Notes: generated by a model not told the origin, from the sequence alone. A stretch of 64,000 bases of DNA from Phenylobacterium sp. (GCF_030651185.1 NZ_JAUSCJ010000012.1:62001-126000); one strand, 5' to 3'. Shown: positions 26,482 through 35,517, counted from the stretch's first letter. Translations and numbers: made by a program.

Positions 26482-27236
26482 GCGGCCCAGCCCTCGAAGA
26501 TGAGGTTGTCGCAGTGATCCTTGACCGTGTCCCACTGCTCGGGTTTCCGCACCGTCCAGGCCACCACCGGCATGCCGTTCTCGCGGTGCTTCAAGACCTC
26601 CGGCGAGGCCACCATGTCCAGGCTCATGGCCAGGAAGTGGGGCCGGGCGATGGAAACCTGCTCCAGCTTGGCGAACGACTTGCGCTGTTCGGCCGAGAGA
26701 TGGGGGGTGTCCTCCTCCCAGCTGTAGCTGTCGAGGCCTCGCAGGACGCCGGGGAACCGGTCGGCGAACCAGGCGTGGGAATAGGGATTGAAGCCGATCA
26801 CGCAGGTGGGGCCGGCGTGGTCGATGAGGATCTCATGGACCCGCTGCTCCAGGGGCCCGACGGCCCCGAAGTCGGTCTTCAGCTCCACATGGACCATGGC
26901 CCGGTGACCGATCAGGGCCAGGGTCTCCATCAGGGTTGGGATACGCTCATCGGTTGCCTTCAGCCGCAGTTCGGCCAGCTCGGCCGCCGTGCGGTCCCTC
27001 AGCTTGCCCTCGGCCCCGGTCATTCGCTTCAGGCCGTGATCGTGGAAGACCATGGCCTCGCCGTCGGCCGAAAGATGCACATCCAGCTCAATGCCGTAGC
27101 CGGCCTGGCATGCGGCCTGGAAGGCGCCCAGGGAGTTCTCCGGCGCGCCGTCCGGCGTCCAGAGGCCACGGTGGGCGACGGGCGGGTGGAACAGGAAGTC
27201 CCAGGCTTCGCCAAACTGATCCTTGGGGTGCTTCAC
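26478..27236 (-). CDS. Glycerophosphodiester phosphodiesterase family protein
   Basis: 252 residues of the GDPD TIM-barrel family. The metal and acid/base residues are visible in VAHRGLW, APENSLGAF, GIELDVHLSADG and VFHDHGLKRMTG; the barrel continues with MVHVELKTD. These enzymes split glycerophosphodiesters into sn-glycerol 3-phosphate and an alcohol. No signal peptide, so it is probably cytoplasmic. GTG start overlaps the RidA stop and its own stop overlaps the DUF482 start. Confidence 0.92.
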   Translation of the reverse strand: MKHPKDQFGEAWDFLFHPPVAHRGLWTPDGAPENSLGAFQAACQAGYGIELDVHLSADGEAMVFHDHGLKRMTGAEGKLRDRTAAELAELRLKATDERIPTLMETLALIGHRAMVHVELKTDFGAVGPLEQRVHEILIDHAGPTCVIGFNPYSHAWFADRFPGVLRGLDSYSWEEDTPHLSAEQRKSFAKLEQVSIARPHFLAMSLDMVASPEVLKHRENGMPVVAWTVRKPEQWDTVKDHCDNLIFEGWAA

Positions 27237-27694
27237 CGGATTTCCACCACAGCGTCGACCTCGACGGCGAAGTTCATCGGCAGGCGATAGACCCCGACCG
27301 CCGATCGCGCGTGCTTACCGGCGTCTCCGAAAGCCGCCACCATGACGTCGGAGGCTCCATTCACCACCTGGGGGATCTCGAAGAAGGCCGGGCCGGCCTG
27401 CACAAAGCCCCCCAACTTCACCACCCGGACGACCCGGTCGAGGTCACCGTCGCAGGCCGCGCGCATCTGCGCGATCAGGTTGATGCCGCACAGGCGCGCG
27501 GCGCCCTTGGCGGTCTCCATGTCGACATCCTCCCCAACGATCCCGCGGACGCCGCCCGAGGCGTCCAGGGATACTTGACCAGATATGTGGACAAGGCCGC
27601 CGACCCGTACGAACGGGACATAGTTGGCGACCGGGGCGACAGGCTGCGGGAGGGTGATCCCCTGCGCGGCCAAGCGTTCTTCGACCTGTGACAT
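27233..27694 (-). CDS. RidA/YjgF-family protein
   Basis: 153 residues, the longer RidA subgroup with an NYVPFVRVGGLVHISGQVS start. RidA proteins hydrolyse reactive enamine/imine intermediates; the Arg that binds the carboxylate in RidA (GxxxxAR) reads GDAGKHARSAVG here. It is the first gene of a three-gene unit with overlapping stops and starts. Confidence 0.9.
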   Translation of the reverse strand: MSQVEERLAAQGITLPQPVAPVANYVPFVRVGGLVHISGQVSLDASGGVRGIVGEDVDMETAKGAARLCGINLIAQMRAACDGDLDRVVRVVKLGGFVQAGPAFFEIPQVVNGASDVMVAAFGDAGKHARSAVGVYRLPMNFAVEVDAVVEIR

Positions 27695-27747
27695 AGCCAG
27701 AGGTCTAGCGCGGATTCAGGGGTCCGGTCACGGGTTGAAAACGCAAA

Positions 27748-27775
27748 AGGCCCGGACCATTTCCGATCCGGGCCT
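27748..27775 (-). terminator. Terminator of the phasin gene
   Basis: On the minus strand a 9-bp stem (AGGCCCGGA with TCCGGGCCT) closes a 10-base loop and is followed by TTTTGCGTTTT. It lies 52 bases after the phasin stop. Confidence 0.85.
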
Positions 27776-27827
27776 CCGCAGGGTCCGCGCCAAATACGCC
27801 GGCGCGGCTGGAGGGACTTTGAAAGGC

Positions 27828-28262
27828 TTAGCGGACGGCCTGGAGCTTCTCGACGGCGGCGGTGACGCGCTCGTTGAGGGGCTTCATGGAGTCCTTCAAC
27901 GAGGCTTGCACGATCTCGCCCATCTTGGAGAGCTCGGCCATGTAGGCTTCCATGGCGGACTTGGCGAAGCTGGTTTGCAGCTCGACAACTTCCTGGATCG
28001 ACTTGGCGCCCGACAGCGACTTGGCGGCGGCGACGTTGGCTTCCACGGCCTTCTTGGAATAGGCGGTGGCCTGGGCGCCGAGGGCTTCAGCGCCCTTGGT
28101 GGCGGCGGTCACCGAGGCGATGACGGCTTCCAGGTTCTTCTTGGAATGGGCGTTGGCGTCGGCCAGGCCGGCCAGGGACTTTTCGATGGCGTCCTTGAAG
28201 GCGGCGTTACCAGCGGTGGTGAACTGCTCGACGGTGTTCTTGACGGTTTCGGCGGCGGCCAT
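27828..28262 (-). CDS. phaP: Phasin (Phasin_2 family)
   Basis: 144-residue all-helical protein rich in Ala, Lys, Glu and Ser with heptad-like spacing (NTVEQFTTAGNAAFKDAIEK; SVTAATKGAEAL; ELQTSFAKSAMEAYM). Phasins coat polyhydroxyalkanoate granules and regulate their size and number. The gene is a single unit with a strong terminator and a set of NTGC-N3-GCAN dyads upstream that resemble binding sites of the PhaR repressor. Confidence 0.9.
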   Translation of the reverse strand: MAAAETVKNTVEQFTTAGNAAFKDAIEKSLAGLADANAHSKKNLEAVIASVTAATKGAEALGAQATAYSKKAVEANVAAAKSLSGAKSIQEVVELQTSFAKSAMEAYMAELSKMGEIVQASLKDSMKPLNERVTAAVEKLQAVR

Positions 28263-28354
28263 GAGGGTAAACTCCGGAAACGTGGTTGACGGGCTCTGCC
28301 GCGTCGCACCAGTCGGGCGTTGCGGCTCTTTGATCTCGCAGCCTATTTCTCATG

Positions 28355-28394
28355 TTGCGGTGCAGCAGTCAAGCAACTTTGTTGCAGTGCAACA
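28355..28394. promoter_or_regulatory. Candidate PhaR operator region upstream of phasin
   Basis: TTGCGGTGCAG at 28355-28365 and TTGCAGTGCAA at 28382-28392 both fit NTGC-N3-GCAN, and the second sits in the 15-base perfect dyad 28380-28394. A third dyad, GCAAC-TTT-GTTGC, spans 28373-28385. PhaR of other alphaproteobacteria binds CTGC-N3/4-GCAG-like sites near phaP; the identity here is inferred. Confidence 0.5.
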
Positions 28395-28560
28395 TCACCC
28401 CGTGCGCGAATTCGTCCGGGCTGCCGCACAAACCCGCGACGCGACAAATCGGCTCGCTCAAGAGGTGTTTACTCTCGCGCAAGCTCCGAGGTGTCATGAT
28501 AGGGTTTCAGTACGGCGACCGGGGGGTCGCCCAACCCTTTGATTCGACGGACGAACCGCA

Positions 28561-29913
28561 ATGTTCGAGCGCGCCCGCCGCCTGTTTGTCGCCCTTGGCG
28601 CCGCCGCCCTGACGGCGGTTTCGCCCCTGGCGACATCCGCCCAGGCGCAGATCCCCTACCTCTCGATGCCGTCCCTGCCCACCACCGCGCCCAAGTATGC
28701 GGCCATCGTAGTGGACGCCAAGACCGGCGAGGTCCTCTACGCCAAGCGCGCCGACAGCCCCCGCTATCCGGCTTCGATCACCAAGATCATGACGCTCTAC
28801 CTCACCTTCGAGGCCCTGAGCTCCGGCCGCCTGCGGCCTGAGGACACAATCATGATTTCGCCGCGCGCCGCGGCCCAACCCCCCACCAAGCTCGGCCTGT
28901 CGCCGGGGGAATCCCTCACCGTCAACGAGGCCATGCAGGCCCTGGCCATCAAGTCGGCCAACGACATCGCCGTCGCCCTGGCAGAGAAGCTCGGGGGCAG
29001 CGAGGCCCGCTTCGCGGCCATGATGACCCTGCGCGCCCAGGAACTGGGCATGGCCAACACGCGCTTCGTGAACGCCTCGGGCCTGCCCGACAGCCGCCAG
29101 GTCTCCACCGCCCGCGACATCGGCATCCTGTCTCGGGCCGTCATGCGCGACTATCCCCAGTACTATCGCCTGTTCAACCAGCGGCAGTTCAGCTTCCGCG
29201 GGACGTCGATGAACAATCACAACGGCCTGCTAGGCTCCATGCCGGGGGTCGATGGCCTGAAGACCGGCTACACCAACGCCTCGGGCTACAACATCGCGGT
29301 CTCCGCGGTGCGCGACAATCGCCGCCTGATCGCCGTGGTGCTCGGCGCCCCGTCGACCGCCAAGCGCAACAACAACGCCGAGGACCTGCTGCTGACGGGC
29401 TTCGACGTGATGACCCGCCGCGAGCGGGGCGAGAAGATCACCATCGCCCAGAACCTGTTCGAGCCGGAGCCGGTCGGACCGATCGAGCGTCCCTCCGTCG
29501 AGCAGGGGGACGGCGAGCAGGACGGCCTGCGGATCGTTCTGGCCTCGGCCCCGCCGCCCGCCTCCTTCTCCAGCAACGACTTCGTCGATCCCCGGCGCAA
29601 CCTGCTGCGCGGCTCGCAATCGGCGCCGACCCCGAAGGCCGACCCGAAGAAGGCCCAGAAGGATGACAAGAAGCCGGCCGGCAAGTGGATCGTTCAGGTC
29701 GGCGCCTTCAAATCCAAGTCGCTGGCCAAGGAGCAGCTAGCCCTGGTGGAGAAGCGCTTCGGCAAGCACTTCAGCAAGGCCGACGGCGACACTGACTCCA
29801 TCGGCGGCACCTACCGCGCCCGCTTCTCGGGCTTTACCGAATCCTCGGCCAAGGGCGCCTGCGGCGCCTTGAAGGCCAAGAAGCTCCCCTGCATGGTCGT
29901 GAAGCCGGGCTGA
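28561..29913 (+). CDS. D-alanyl-D-alanine carboxypeptidase with SPOR domain
   Basis: 450-residue exported protein. Signal peptide with cleavage expected after ATSAQA (about residue 29). Class A low-molecular-weight PBP motifs: S72-I-T-K75, S132-A-N134 and K233-T-G235. The C-terminal SPOR domain (about residues 370-450, from KWIVQVGAFKSKSLAKEQL) binds denuded septal peptidoglycan, so the enzyme is probably septum-targeted. It trims the terminal D-Ala from pentapeptides. Convergent with the J-domain gene three bases beyond. Confidence 0.94.
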   Translation: MFERARRLFVALGAAALTAVSPLATSAQAQIPYLSMPSLPTTAPKYAAIVVDAKTGEVLYAKRADSPRYPASITKIMTLYLTFEALSSGRLRPEDTIMISPRAAAQPPTKLGLSPGESLTVNEAMQALAIKSANDIAVALAEKLGGSEARFAAMMTLRAQELGMANTRFVNASGLPDSRQVSTARDIGILSRAVMRDYPQYYRLFNQRQFSFRGTSMNNHNGLLGSMPGVDGLKTGYTNASGYNIAVSAVRDNRRLIAVVLGAPSTAKRNNNAEDLLLTGFDVMTRRERGEKITIAQNLFEPEPVGPIERPSVEQGDGEQDGLRIVLASAPPPASFSSNDFVDPRRNLLRGSQSAPTPKADPKKAQKDDKKPAGKWIVQVGAFKSKSLAKEQLALVEKRFGKHFSKADGDTDSIGGTYRARFSGFTESSAKGACGALKAKKLPCMVVKPG

Positions 29914-29916
29914 GGC

Positions 29917-30336
29917 CTACTTCCGCGTGAGCCTGTCCCGCGCCGCGTTGAGCTGCGCGGCCAGGCCGTCGGTGCCGCCCTTGTCGGGATGGGCCAGACG
30001 CATCAGGCGGCTATAGGCGGCCTGGACTTCCTCCGAAGACGCGCCGGCCCGGACTCCCAGGATCGCGCGCGCCTCGACCTCGCTCATGGCCTCACTGGCC
30101 CGCGGCGGCATGACGCCGGTGCGGCGGGTGGAGATCGCCAGGCCTAGGCCCAGCACCACCAGGACGATGGCCGAACCCCAGCTGCCCTTCAGGCCGACAT
30201 AGGCGGCGCCGGCGAAGGCCATGATCGCAAAGCCCCCGGAGAGGAACCGCCACTCCCGGCGCTTCAGGATCGCCTTGCCGCCGCCCGCCCACATCAGCAG
30301 CGCCAGGATCACGCAGCCCAGCGCGATATAGGTCAC
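29917..30336 (-). CDS. Membrane-anchored J-domain protein
   Basis: 139 residues from GTG. Two hydrophobic segments (residues 1-15 and 32-68) are followed by a compact J-domain at the C-terminus: EARAILGVRAGASSEEVQAAY and HPDKGG, with the DnaK-activating His-Pro-Asp. This layout matches mitochondrial Pam18/Tim14 and the alphaproteobacterial relatives of that protein. It overlaps the mipZ stop by one base, so the two are probably co-expressed. Confidence 0.85.
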   Translation of the reverse strand: MTYIALGCVILALLMWAGGGKAILKRREWRFLSGGFAIMAFAGAAYVGLKGSWGSAIVLVVLGLGLAISTRRTGVMPPRASEAMSEVEARAILGVRAGASSEEVQAAYSRLMRLAHPDKGGTDGLAAQLNAARDRLTRK

Positions 30337-31151
30337 TACTGAGCGGCCATCAGCTCATCGCCCACGTCCAGGCCCAGCGACCCCACCAGGGCGCGCAACT
30401 CCTGGCGAGCCGCCACGTGCTGCAGCGACATGGCCACGGGGCGGATGGTAGGCGACAGGTCGGCGATGGTCAGGCCGAAGGGGAAGAGCTCGCGGTAGAT
30501 CACCCGATCCCGCAGGCCGGGGCCGACGCGGAAGCCGACGCGGCGCGACAGGGCCTGGACCCGCTCGTCGACCCGGCGACGGTTGCGGGCTTCGGTGGGC
30601 GCCAGGCGGTTGCGCAGCACCACCCAGTCGATGGACTTGCCGCTGGCCGCCGCGCGGATCTTGCGGCTGTTCCAGACGGTCTCTGAATAGAGGCTGGGGC
30701 GCTTCAGATCGAGGGTCACCGGATCGACGACCCCCAGCATGTCGAAGTCGACAAAGCTGTCATTCATCGGCGTGACGATCAGGTCAGCCATCCCGTGGGC
30801 GGCGCGGCTGACGGCGGTGTCGCCGCCGGGCGTGTCGATCAGGATGTAGTCCGAGGCCTCGGCGGCGCTGAACGCCTCCTCGAAGCGGGCGAGCGCCTCT
30901 TCATCGGTGGCCTTGGCCAGGTCGGCGCTGAGCGGGTGCTCGACGGGCATGGGCGCGCTGACGCCGTTGGCGGCCAGCCAAGCGGCGCGGTGGGCGAAGA
31001 AGTGGCCCATGGACTGCTGGCGCAGGTCGAGATCCAGCACGGAAACCCGCGCGTTCGAGTGCAGCAGCGCCGTGGCGATATGGATGGCCAGCGTCGACTT
31101 GCCCGCGCCACCCTTCTCGTTACCGACCACAATGACCTTGGGTTGGGACAT
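30336..31151 (-). CDS. mipZ: Division-plane positioning ATPase MipZ
   Basis: 271-residue ParA/MinD-like P-loop ATPase. Deviant Walker A GNEKGGAGKST near residue 9, LIDTPGGDTAVSR, and MNDSFVDFDMLG, all as in Caulobacter MipZ, along with RDRVIYRELFPFGLTIADL. MipZ binds ParB at the poles, forms a gradient and inhibits FtsZ polymerisation away from midcell. ATG 31151 is chosen; an in-frame start six codons upstream has no Shine-Dalgarno. Overlaps the J-domain gene. Confidence 0.95.
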   Translation of the reverse strand: MSQPKVIVVGNEKGGAGKSTLAIHIATALLHSNARVSVLDLDLRQQSMGHFFAHRAAWLAANGVSAPMPVEHPLSADLAKATDEEALARFEEAFSAAEASDYILIDTPGGDTAVSRAAHGMADLIVTPMNDSFVDFDMLGVVDPVTLDLKRPSLYSETVWNSRKIRAAASGKSIDWVVLRNRLAPTEARNRRRVDERVQALSRRVGFRVGPGLRDRVIYRELFPFGLTIADLSPTIRPVAMSLQHVAARQELRALVGSLGLDVGDELMAAQ

Positions 31152-31195
31152 GGTTCTCAAAAACTCCACACCATCTCAGCCAGCGTCGTTGCGCT

Positions 31196-31200
31196 GATTC
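31196..31200. promoter_or_regulatory. GANTC methylation-type site upstream of mipZ
   Basis: GATTC lies 45 bases upstream of the mipZ start. In C. crescentus mipZ is a CcrM/GcrA-regulated gene with GANTC in its promoter. The site alone is weak evidence. Confidence 0.3.
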
Positions 31201-31321
31201 GATTGGTTAACAGGTGAGGCCGCCACCCCTGCCCCGTCAACGCAACAGACGCCGCGGCCTGTGGACGGATGCCTACTTCAAAGTCATAAGCGGCCCGCCT
31301 TTTCGTGACGGAGCCTCCCCC

Positions 31322-32170
31322 ATGCCGCTGACCATCGTCCGCACCGTCGCAGACCTCCGCGCCCAGGTGGCCACCTGGCGCAAGGCCGGCGAGACCGTCG
31401 GCCTGGTCCCCACCATGGGCGCCCTGCACAGCGGCCATCTTTCGCTGGTGACCCTGGCCAAGACCAAGGCCCGGCGCGTCGTCGCCAGCGTGTTCGTCAA
31501 TCCGACCCAGTTCGCGCCGCACGAGGACTTCGACGCCTATCCCCGCGACGAGGCCAAGGACGCCGACCTGCTGGAGAGCGCAGGCTGCGACCTGATGTTC
31601 GCGCCGACGGTCGCAGAGATGTACGCGCCCGGCTTCTCCACCACGGTGACGGTCAGCGGCGTCTCCGGGCCCCTGGACGGCGCGGCGCGGCCGGGCCACT
31701 TCGCCGGCGTGGCGACGGTGGTGAGCAAGCTGCTGCTGCAGTGCGGCCCCGACGTCGCGGTGTTCGGCGAGAAGGACTATCAGCAGCTGCAGGTGATCAA
31801 GCGGCTGGTGGCCGACCTGGACATCCCGGTGCAGGTGATCGGCGCGCCCACGGCGCGGGCGCAGGACGGCCTGGCGCTCTCCTCCCGCAACGCCTACCTG
31901 ACGCCGGCCGAGCGCGAGGCCGCCCCCAGCCTGGCCGCGGCCCTGCGCGACGCGGTGGAGCGCCTGCGCGACGGGGTGGCGGTGGATCGGGTGGAGAACA
32001 CCGGCCGCGCCGCCCTGGAGCGGGCGGGCTTTTCCCGCATCGACTATTTCGAGGTGCGTGACGCCTCGAGCCTGGAGCCCCTGGGGCCCGGCCCCATCAC
32101 CGGCCCGGCCCGCATCCTGGCCGCCGGCATCCTCGGCAAGACCCGGCTGATCGACAACATGGCCGTCTAG
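31322..32170 (+). CDS. panC: Pantothenate synthetase
   Basis: 282 residues joining pantoate and beta-alanine with ATP. The HxGH-type motif PTMGALHSGHLSLV is near residue 30, plus VFVNPTQF, FGEKDYQQL and the KMSKS-like LSSRNAYL. ATG 31322 gives the family start (LTIVRTVADLRAQV). The partner enzyme PanB is encoded 29 kb away in this window. Divergent from mipZ. Confidence 0.96.
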   Translation: MPLTIVRTVADLRAQVATWRKAGETVGLVPTMGALHSGHLSLVTLAKTKARRVVASVFVNPTQFAPHEDFDAYPRDEAKDADLLESAGCDLMFAPTVAEMYAPGFSTTVTVSGVSGPLDGAARPGHFAGVATVVSKLLLQCGPDVAVFGEKDYQQLQVIKRLVADLDIPVQVIGAPTARAQDGLALSSRNAYLTPAEREAAPSLAAALRDAVERLRDGVAVDRVENTGRAALERAGFSRIDYFEVRDASSLEPLGPGPITGPARILAAGILGKTRLIDNMAV

Positions 32171-32205
32171 CGGCTGGGACCTGCCGGCTCCCTTTTCCCC
32201 TTGAT

Positions 32206-32330
32206 CGTCATGGCCGGGCTTGTCCCGGCCACCCATGATCTCCGTCGTTCAGCAATGATCTCCGGCGCGCGCCCCGCGTTCTGCGGCAGGGCGGAGATCA
32301 TGGGTCCCCGGGACAAGCCCGGGGATGACG
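32206..32330. repeat. Palindromic intergenic repeat, family A (copy 2)
   Basis: Arms 32206-32244 and 32292-32330 are inverted complements over 39 bases with four mismatches, ending GTCATGGCCGG and CCGGGGATGAC and containing ACCCATGATCTCCG. The loop is 47 bases. It fills the convergent gap between panC and the DUF1489 gene. Confidence 0.88.
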
Positions 32331-32352
32331 GTGGTGATTGGATTGACGGAGC

Positions 32353-32760
32353 CTACCAGGCCCCGGCTTCCCGAAGCTGCCGCGCCAACTCGGTCGGAAT
32401 CTCCCCGTCGCCGTCGGCGTCCAGATCGGGCGGCACGTCCTTCTGGTCGAAGTATCGCCAGCCCTGGAAGGCGCGGCGCGGGGTGGGCGCGACGCGGATG
32501 ATCTCCGGGTCCAGGGTGATCTCGCACCTTACGTTGGGGTGTTCGCCCACGGTGCGGATGGCCAGGATCTTCTGGCGGCACAGGATCATGCCCTTGAAGA
32601 TGCGGTACAGGGACCCGCCGTCCAGCAGTTCGTCGCCGCGCTTGGGCGACATGCGGGTGTGCAGCAGCCAGGGCTCTTTCTCGTCCTGATGGTAAGCCAG
32701 CAGGTCCTCTATGGTGTCGCAGCCCACGCAGAGGCGAAGCATGTTCAGACCGGACGCCAT
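32353..32760 (-). CDS. DUF1489-family protein
   Basis: 135 residues, a conserved alphaproteobacterial protein: begins LNMLRLCVGCDTIEDL and contains TRMSPKRGDELLDGGSLYRI, GMILCRQKIL and WRYFDQKDVPPDL. Function unknown. The ATG overlaps the mccA stop by four bases (ATGA), so it is the last gene of the leucine-degradation run. Confidence 0.88.
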   Translation of the reverse strand: MASGLNMLRLCVGCDTIEDLLAYHQDEKEPWLLHTRMSPKRGDELLDGGSLYRIFKGMILCRQKILAIRTVGEHPNVRCEITLDPEIIRVAPTPRRAFQGWRYFDQKDVPPDLDADGDGEIPTELARQLREAGAW

Positions 32761-34637
32761 CAGGCCGACGCCTTCAGCCGCGCCAGGGTCACGCCCTCGC
32801 TGACCTGGTCGCCCACAGAGACGTTCAGGGCCTCCACCTCGCCGTCGAACGGCGCGGTGAGCGCGTGCTCCATCTTCATGGCCTCGAGGGTCAGCAGGGG
32901 CTGGCCGCGCACCACCATGTCGCCGACAGACACCGCCACGGCCACCACCTTGCCCGGCATGGGCGAGCGCACCTGGGCGTCGCCGGCCACATCGTCCAGA
33001 TCGCGCAAGGGCGGGCGGGTGGCGAGCACATAGGTCTCGCCGCCTTCGAAGACCACCACCTCGCCGTCCTGCGTCATCAGGATGTTGGCCTCGATATCGC
33101 CCTCCGGCAGGGGGGCGTCGACCGCGGTCCCCTCCAGGAACAGGCGCACGGTGGCCTGGGGCTCGGCGTTCATGCGGAAGCCGGTGAGGCCCTTCCAGGG
33201 ATTGGCCTGGTCTTCGTCGCGCTCCGCCAGCGCCGCCGCGGCGGCCACCGCCAGGAGTTGGTCGGAGGGCGCGGGAGTCGAGACGAGGTCTTCCAGGTTG
33301 CGCTCGATGAAGCCGGTGTCCACCTCGCCGGCGATGAAGTCGGGGTGGTCGAGACAGCGGGCCAGGAAGCCGGCATTGGTCTTCACCGGCCATACCTCCA
33401 CCTCTGCGCAGGCCTGGGCGAGTTGATCGCTGGCGCCCTCACGAGTGGGCGCGTGAGCGATCAGCTTGGCGATCATGGGATCATAGAAGGGGCTGACCTC
33501 GCCGCCCTGCTCCACGCCGGCATCGACGCGGATGTCGCCGGGCAGGACGAAATGCTCCAGCACGCCGATGGAGGGCAGGAAGCCCGCGGCCGGGTTCTCG
33601 GCATAGAGGCGGGCTTCCACCGCGTGGCCGTTCAGCCGGATCTGATCCTGGGCCAGCGGCAGCGGCTCGCCCGAGGCGACGCGGAACTGCCACTCCACCA
33701 GGTCGACCCCGGTGACGGCCTCGGTGACCGGGTGCTCCACCTGCAGGCGGGTGTTCATCTCCATGAACCAGATGCGGTCGGGCTGCAGGCCTGAACTGGC
33801 GTCGGCGATGAACTCCACCGTGCCGGCGCCGACATAGTTCACCGCCCGGGCGGCCGCGACGGCGGCGGCGGTCACGGCGGCGCGGGCGGCTTCGCTCATG
33901 CCCGGCGCCGGCGCCTCCTCGATGACCTTCTGGTGGCGGCGCTGCAGGGAGCAGTCGCGCTCGAACAGGTGGACGACATTGCCGTGGCTGTCCCCGAAGA
34001 TCTGCACCTCGATGTGGCGCGGCCGGGTGACGTAGGTTTCGATCAGCACCTTGGCGTCGCCGAAGCTGGCGGCGGCCTCCCGCTGGCAGGAGGCGAGCGC
34101 GGCGGCGAAGTCCTCCGGCCGGTCGACCCTGCGCATGCCCTTGCCGCCACCGCCGGCCACGGCCTTGATCAGCACGGGATAGCCGATGACTTCAGTCACC
34201 GCCTGCAGGTGTTCCAGGGACTGGTCGTCGCCCAGATAGCCCGGCGTCACTGGGACATTGGCCTTCTGCATCAAGGACTTGGCGGCGTCTTTCAAGCCCA
34301 TGGCCTGGATGGCGGCCGGCGGCGGGCCGATCCAGATAAGCCCGGCCGCCATAACCGCCTCGGCGAAGGCGGCGTTCTCGGACAGGAAGCCATAGCCGGG
34401 ATGGACAGCCTCGGCGCCGGTCTGCCGCGCGGCGGCGATGATCTTCTCGCCCACCAGATAGCTCTCGCGGGCGGCGGCGGGGCCGATCAGCACCGCCTGG
34501 TCAGCCTCGCGAACATGGAGCGCGTCGGCGTCGGCCTCCGAATAGACGGCCACCGTGGCGATACCCATGCGGCGGGCGGTCTTGAAGACGCGCCGGGCGA
34601 TTTCGCCGCGATTGGCGACGAGGACGGATCTGATCAT
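32760..34637 (-). CDS. mccA: Methylcrotonoyl-CoA carboxylase biotin-containing subunit (acyl-CoA carboxylase alpha)
   Basis: 625 residues. Biotin carboxylase domain first (RSVLVANRGEIARRVFKT; ATP-grasp glycine loop AVAGGGGKGMR), then a linker, then a C-terminal biotinyl domain with the biotinylated Lys588 in EAMKMEHAL. Together with the carboxyltransferase at 36671-38293 it would carboxylate 3-methylcrotonyl-CoA in leucine degradation. The assignment to this substrate rests on the neighbouring hydratase and carboxyltransferase; a separate alpha subunit at 51711 is linked with pccB. Confidence 0.9.
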   Translation of the reverse strand: MIRSVLVANRGEIARRVFKTARRMGIATVAVYSEADADALHVREADQAVLIGPAAARESYLVGEKIIAAARQTGAEAVHPGYGFLSENAAFAEAVMAAGLIWIGPPPAAIQAMGLKDAAKSLMQKANVPVTPGYLGDDQSLEHLQAVTEVIGYPVLIKAVAGGGGKGMRRVDRPEDFAAALASCQREAAASFGDAKVLIETYVTRPRHIEVQIFGDSHGNVVHLFERDCSLQRRHQKVIEEAPAPGMSEAARAAVTAAAVAAARAVNYVGAGTVEFIADASSGLQPDRIWFMEMNTRLQVEHPVTEAVTGVDLVEWQFRVASGEPLPLAQDQIRLNGHAVEARLYAENPAAGFLPSIGVLEHFVLPGDIRVDAGVEQGGEVSPFYDPMIAKLIAHAPTREGASDQLAQACAEVEVWPVKTNAGFLARCLDHPDFIAGEVDTGFIERNLEDLVSTPAPSDQLLAVAAAAALAERDEDQANPWKGLTGFRMNAEPQATVRLFLEGTAVDAPLPEGDIEANILMTQDGEVVVFEGGETYVLATRPPLRDLDDVAGDAQVRSPMPGKVVAVAVSVGDMVVRGQPLLTLEAMKMEHALTAPFDGEVEALNVSVGDQVSEGVTLARLKASA

Positions 34638-34680
34638 GCCGCGATCCTAGTGGGGCGCGGAGAGTCCTGCCAGGGGAGGA

Positions 34681-35517
34681 TCAGACGGCCCAGGACGGCT
34701 TGCGCTTGTCGAGGAAGGCGCGGACGCCCTCCTGCCCTTCGGGGCTGACCCGGGTGCGGGCGATGCGCTTGGAAGTCTCTTCCATCATGTCGGCGATGGG
34801 CCGATAGGCGACATCCTCCACCAGCTTCTTGGAATCGGCCACCGCGATGGGCGCGCAGGCCATCATCTCGGTGGCGATGCGGGCGCAGGCGGCGTCGAGT
34901 CCCGCCGTGTCGGCCACCACCTCGGTGATCAGGCCGACCTTCTCGGCATAGGCCGCATCGAACACCGAGCCGGTGGCGAACAGCGCCCGCGCCGTGCGCG
35001 GCCCCACCGCGCCCACCACATAGGGGCTGACAGTGGCGGCGATCAGGCCCAGACGGACCTCCGCGAAGCTGAACTTGGCGTCCGCCGTGGCGACGGCGAT
35101 GTCGCAGGTGGCGGCCAGGCCGGCCCCACCGCCATAGGCGCCGCCCTCCACCAGGGCCACGGTCAGGGCCGGGATGTCCCAGAGGCTCTTGAGCATCTTG
35201 GCCATGGCGTAGGCGTCTTCGCGATTGTCGCTCTCAGTGCGGTCTGCGGCCTCGCGCATCCAGTCGAGGTCAGCGCCGGCGCTGAAGATCCCGCCCGCGC
35301 CGCGCAGGAAGACCACCCGGACGCCCTCGGCGCCCTGCAGGGTCTCGAAAGCTTCGTGCAGCGCCGCGATCAGCCGGGCGTCGAAGGCGTTGCGCCGCTC
35401 CGGGCGGTTGATGGTCACCATGGCGACGCCTTCGACCGTGGCTTCGATCCGCACCAGGGATTGGTCCACATCGGTGTCGAGAACCTCGACCAGGGGATCG
35501 GCGATGGGATTGGTCAT
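34681..35517 (-). CDS. liuC: Enoyl-CoA hydratase, probable 3-methylglutaconyl-CoA hydratase
   Basis: 278-residue crotonase-fold protein. Oxyanion-hole segments: GGIFSAGADLDWM and EGGAYGGGAGLAATCDI; FSFAEVRLGLIAATVSPYV follows with the active-site Glu. Position between mccB and mccA points to hydration of 3-methylglutaconyl-CoA, the next step in leucine breakdown. ATG 35517 (MTNPIADP) fits; an upstream start at 35553 adds twelve unrelated residues. Confidence 0.88.
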   Translation of the reverse strand: MTNPIADPLVEVLDTDVDQSLVRIEATVEGVAMVTINRPERRNAFDARLIAALHEAFETLQGAEGVRVVFLRGAGGIFSAGADLDWMREAADRTESDNREDAYAMAKMLKSLWDIPALTVALVEGGAYGGGAGLAATCDIAVATADAKFSFAEVRLGLIAATVSPYVVGAVGPRTARALFATGSVFDAAYAEKVGLITEVVADTAGLDAACARIATEMMACAPIAVADSKKLVEDVAYRPIADMMEETSKRIARTRVSPEGQEGVRAFLDKRKPSWAV

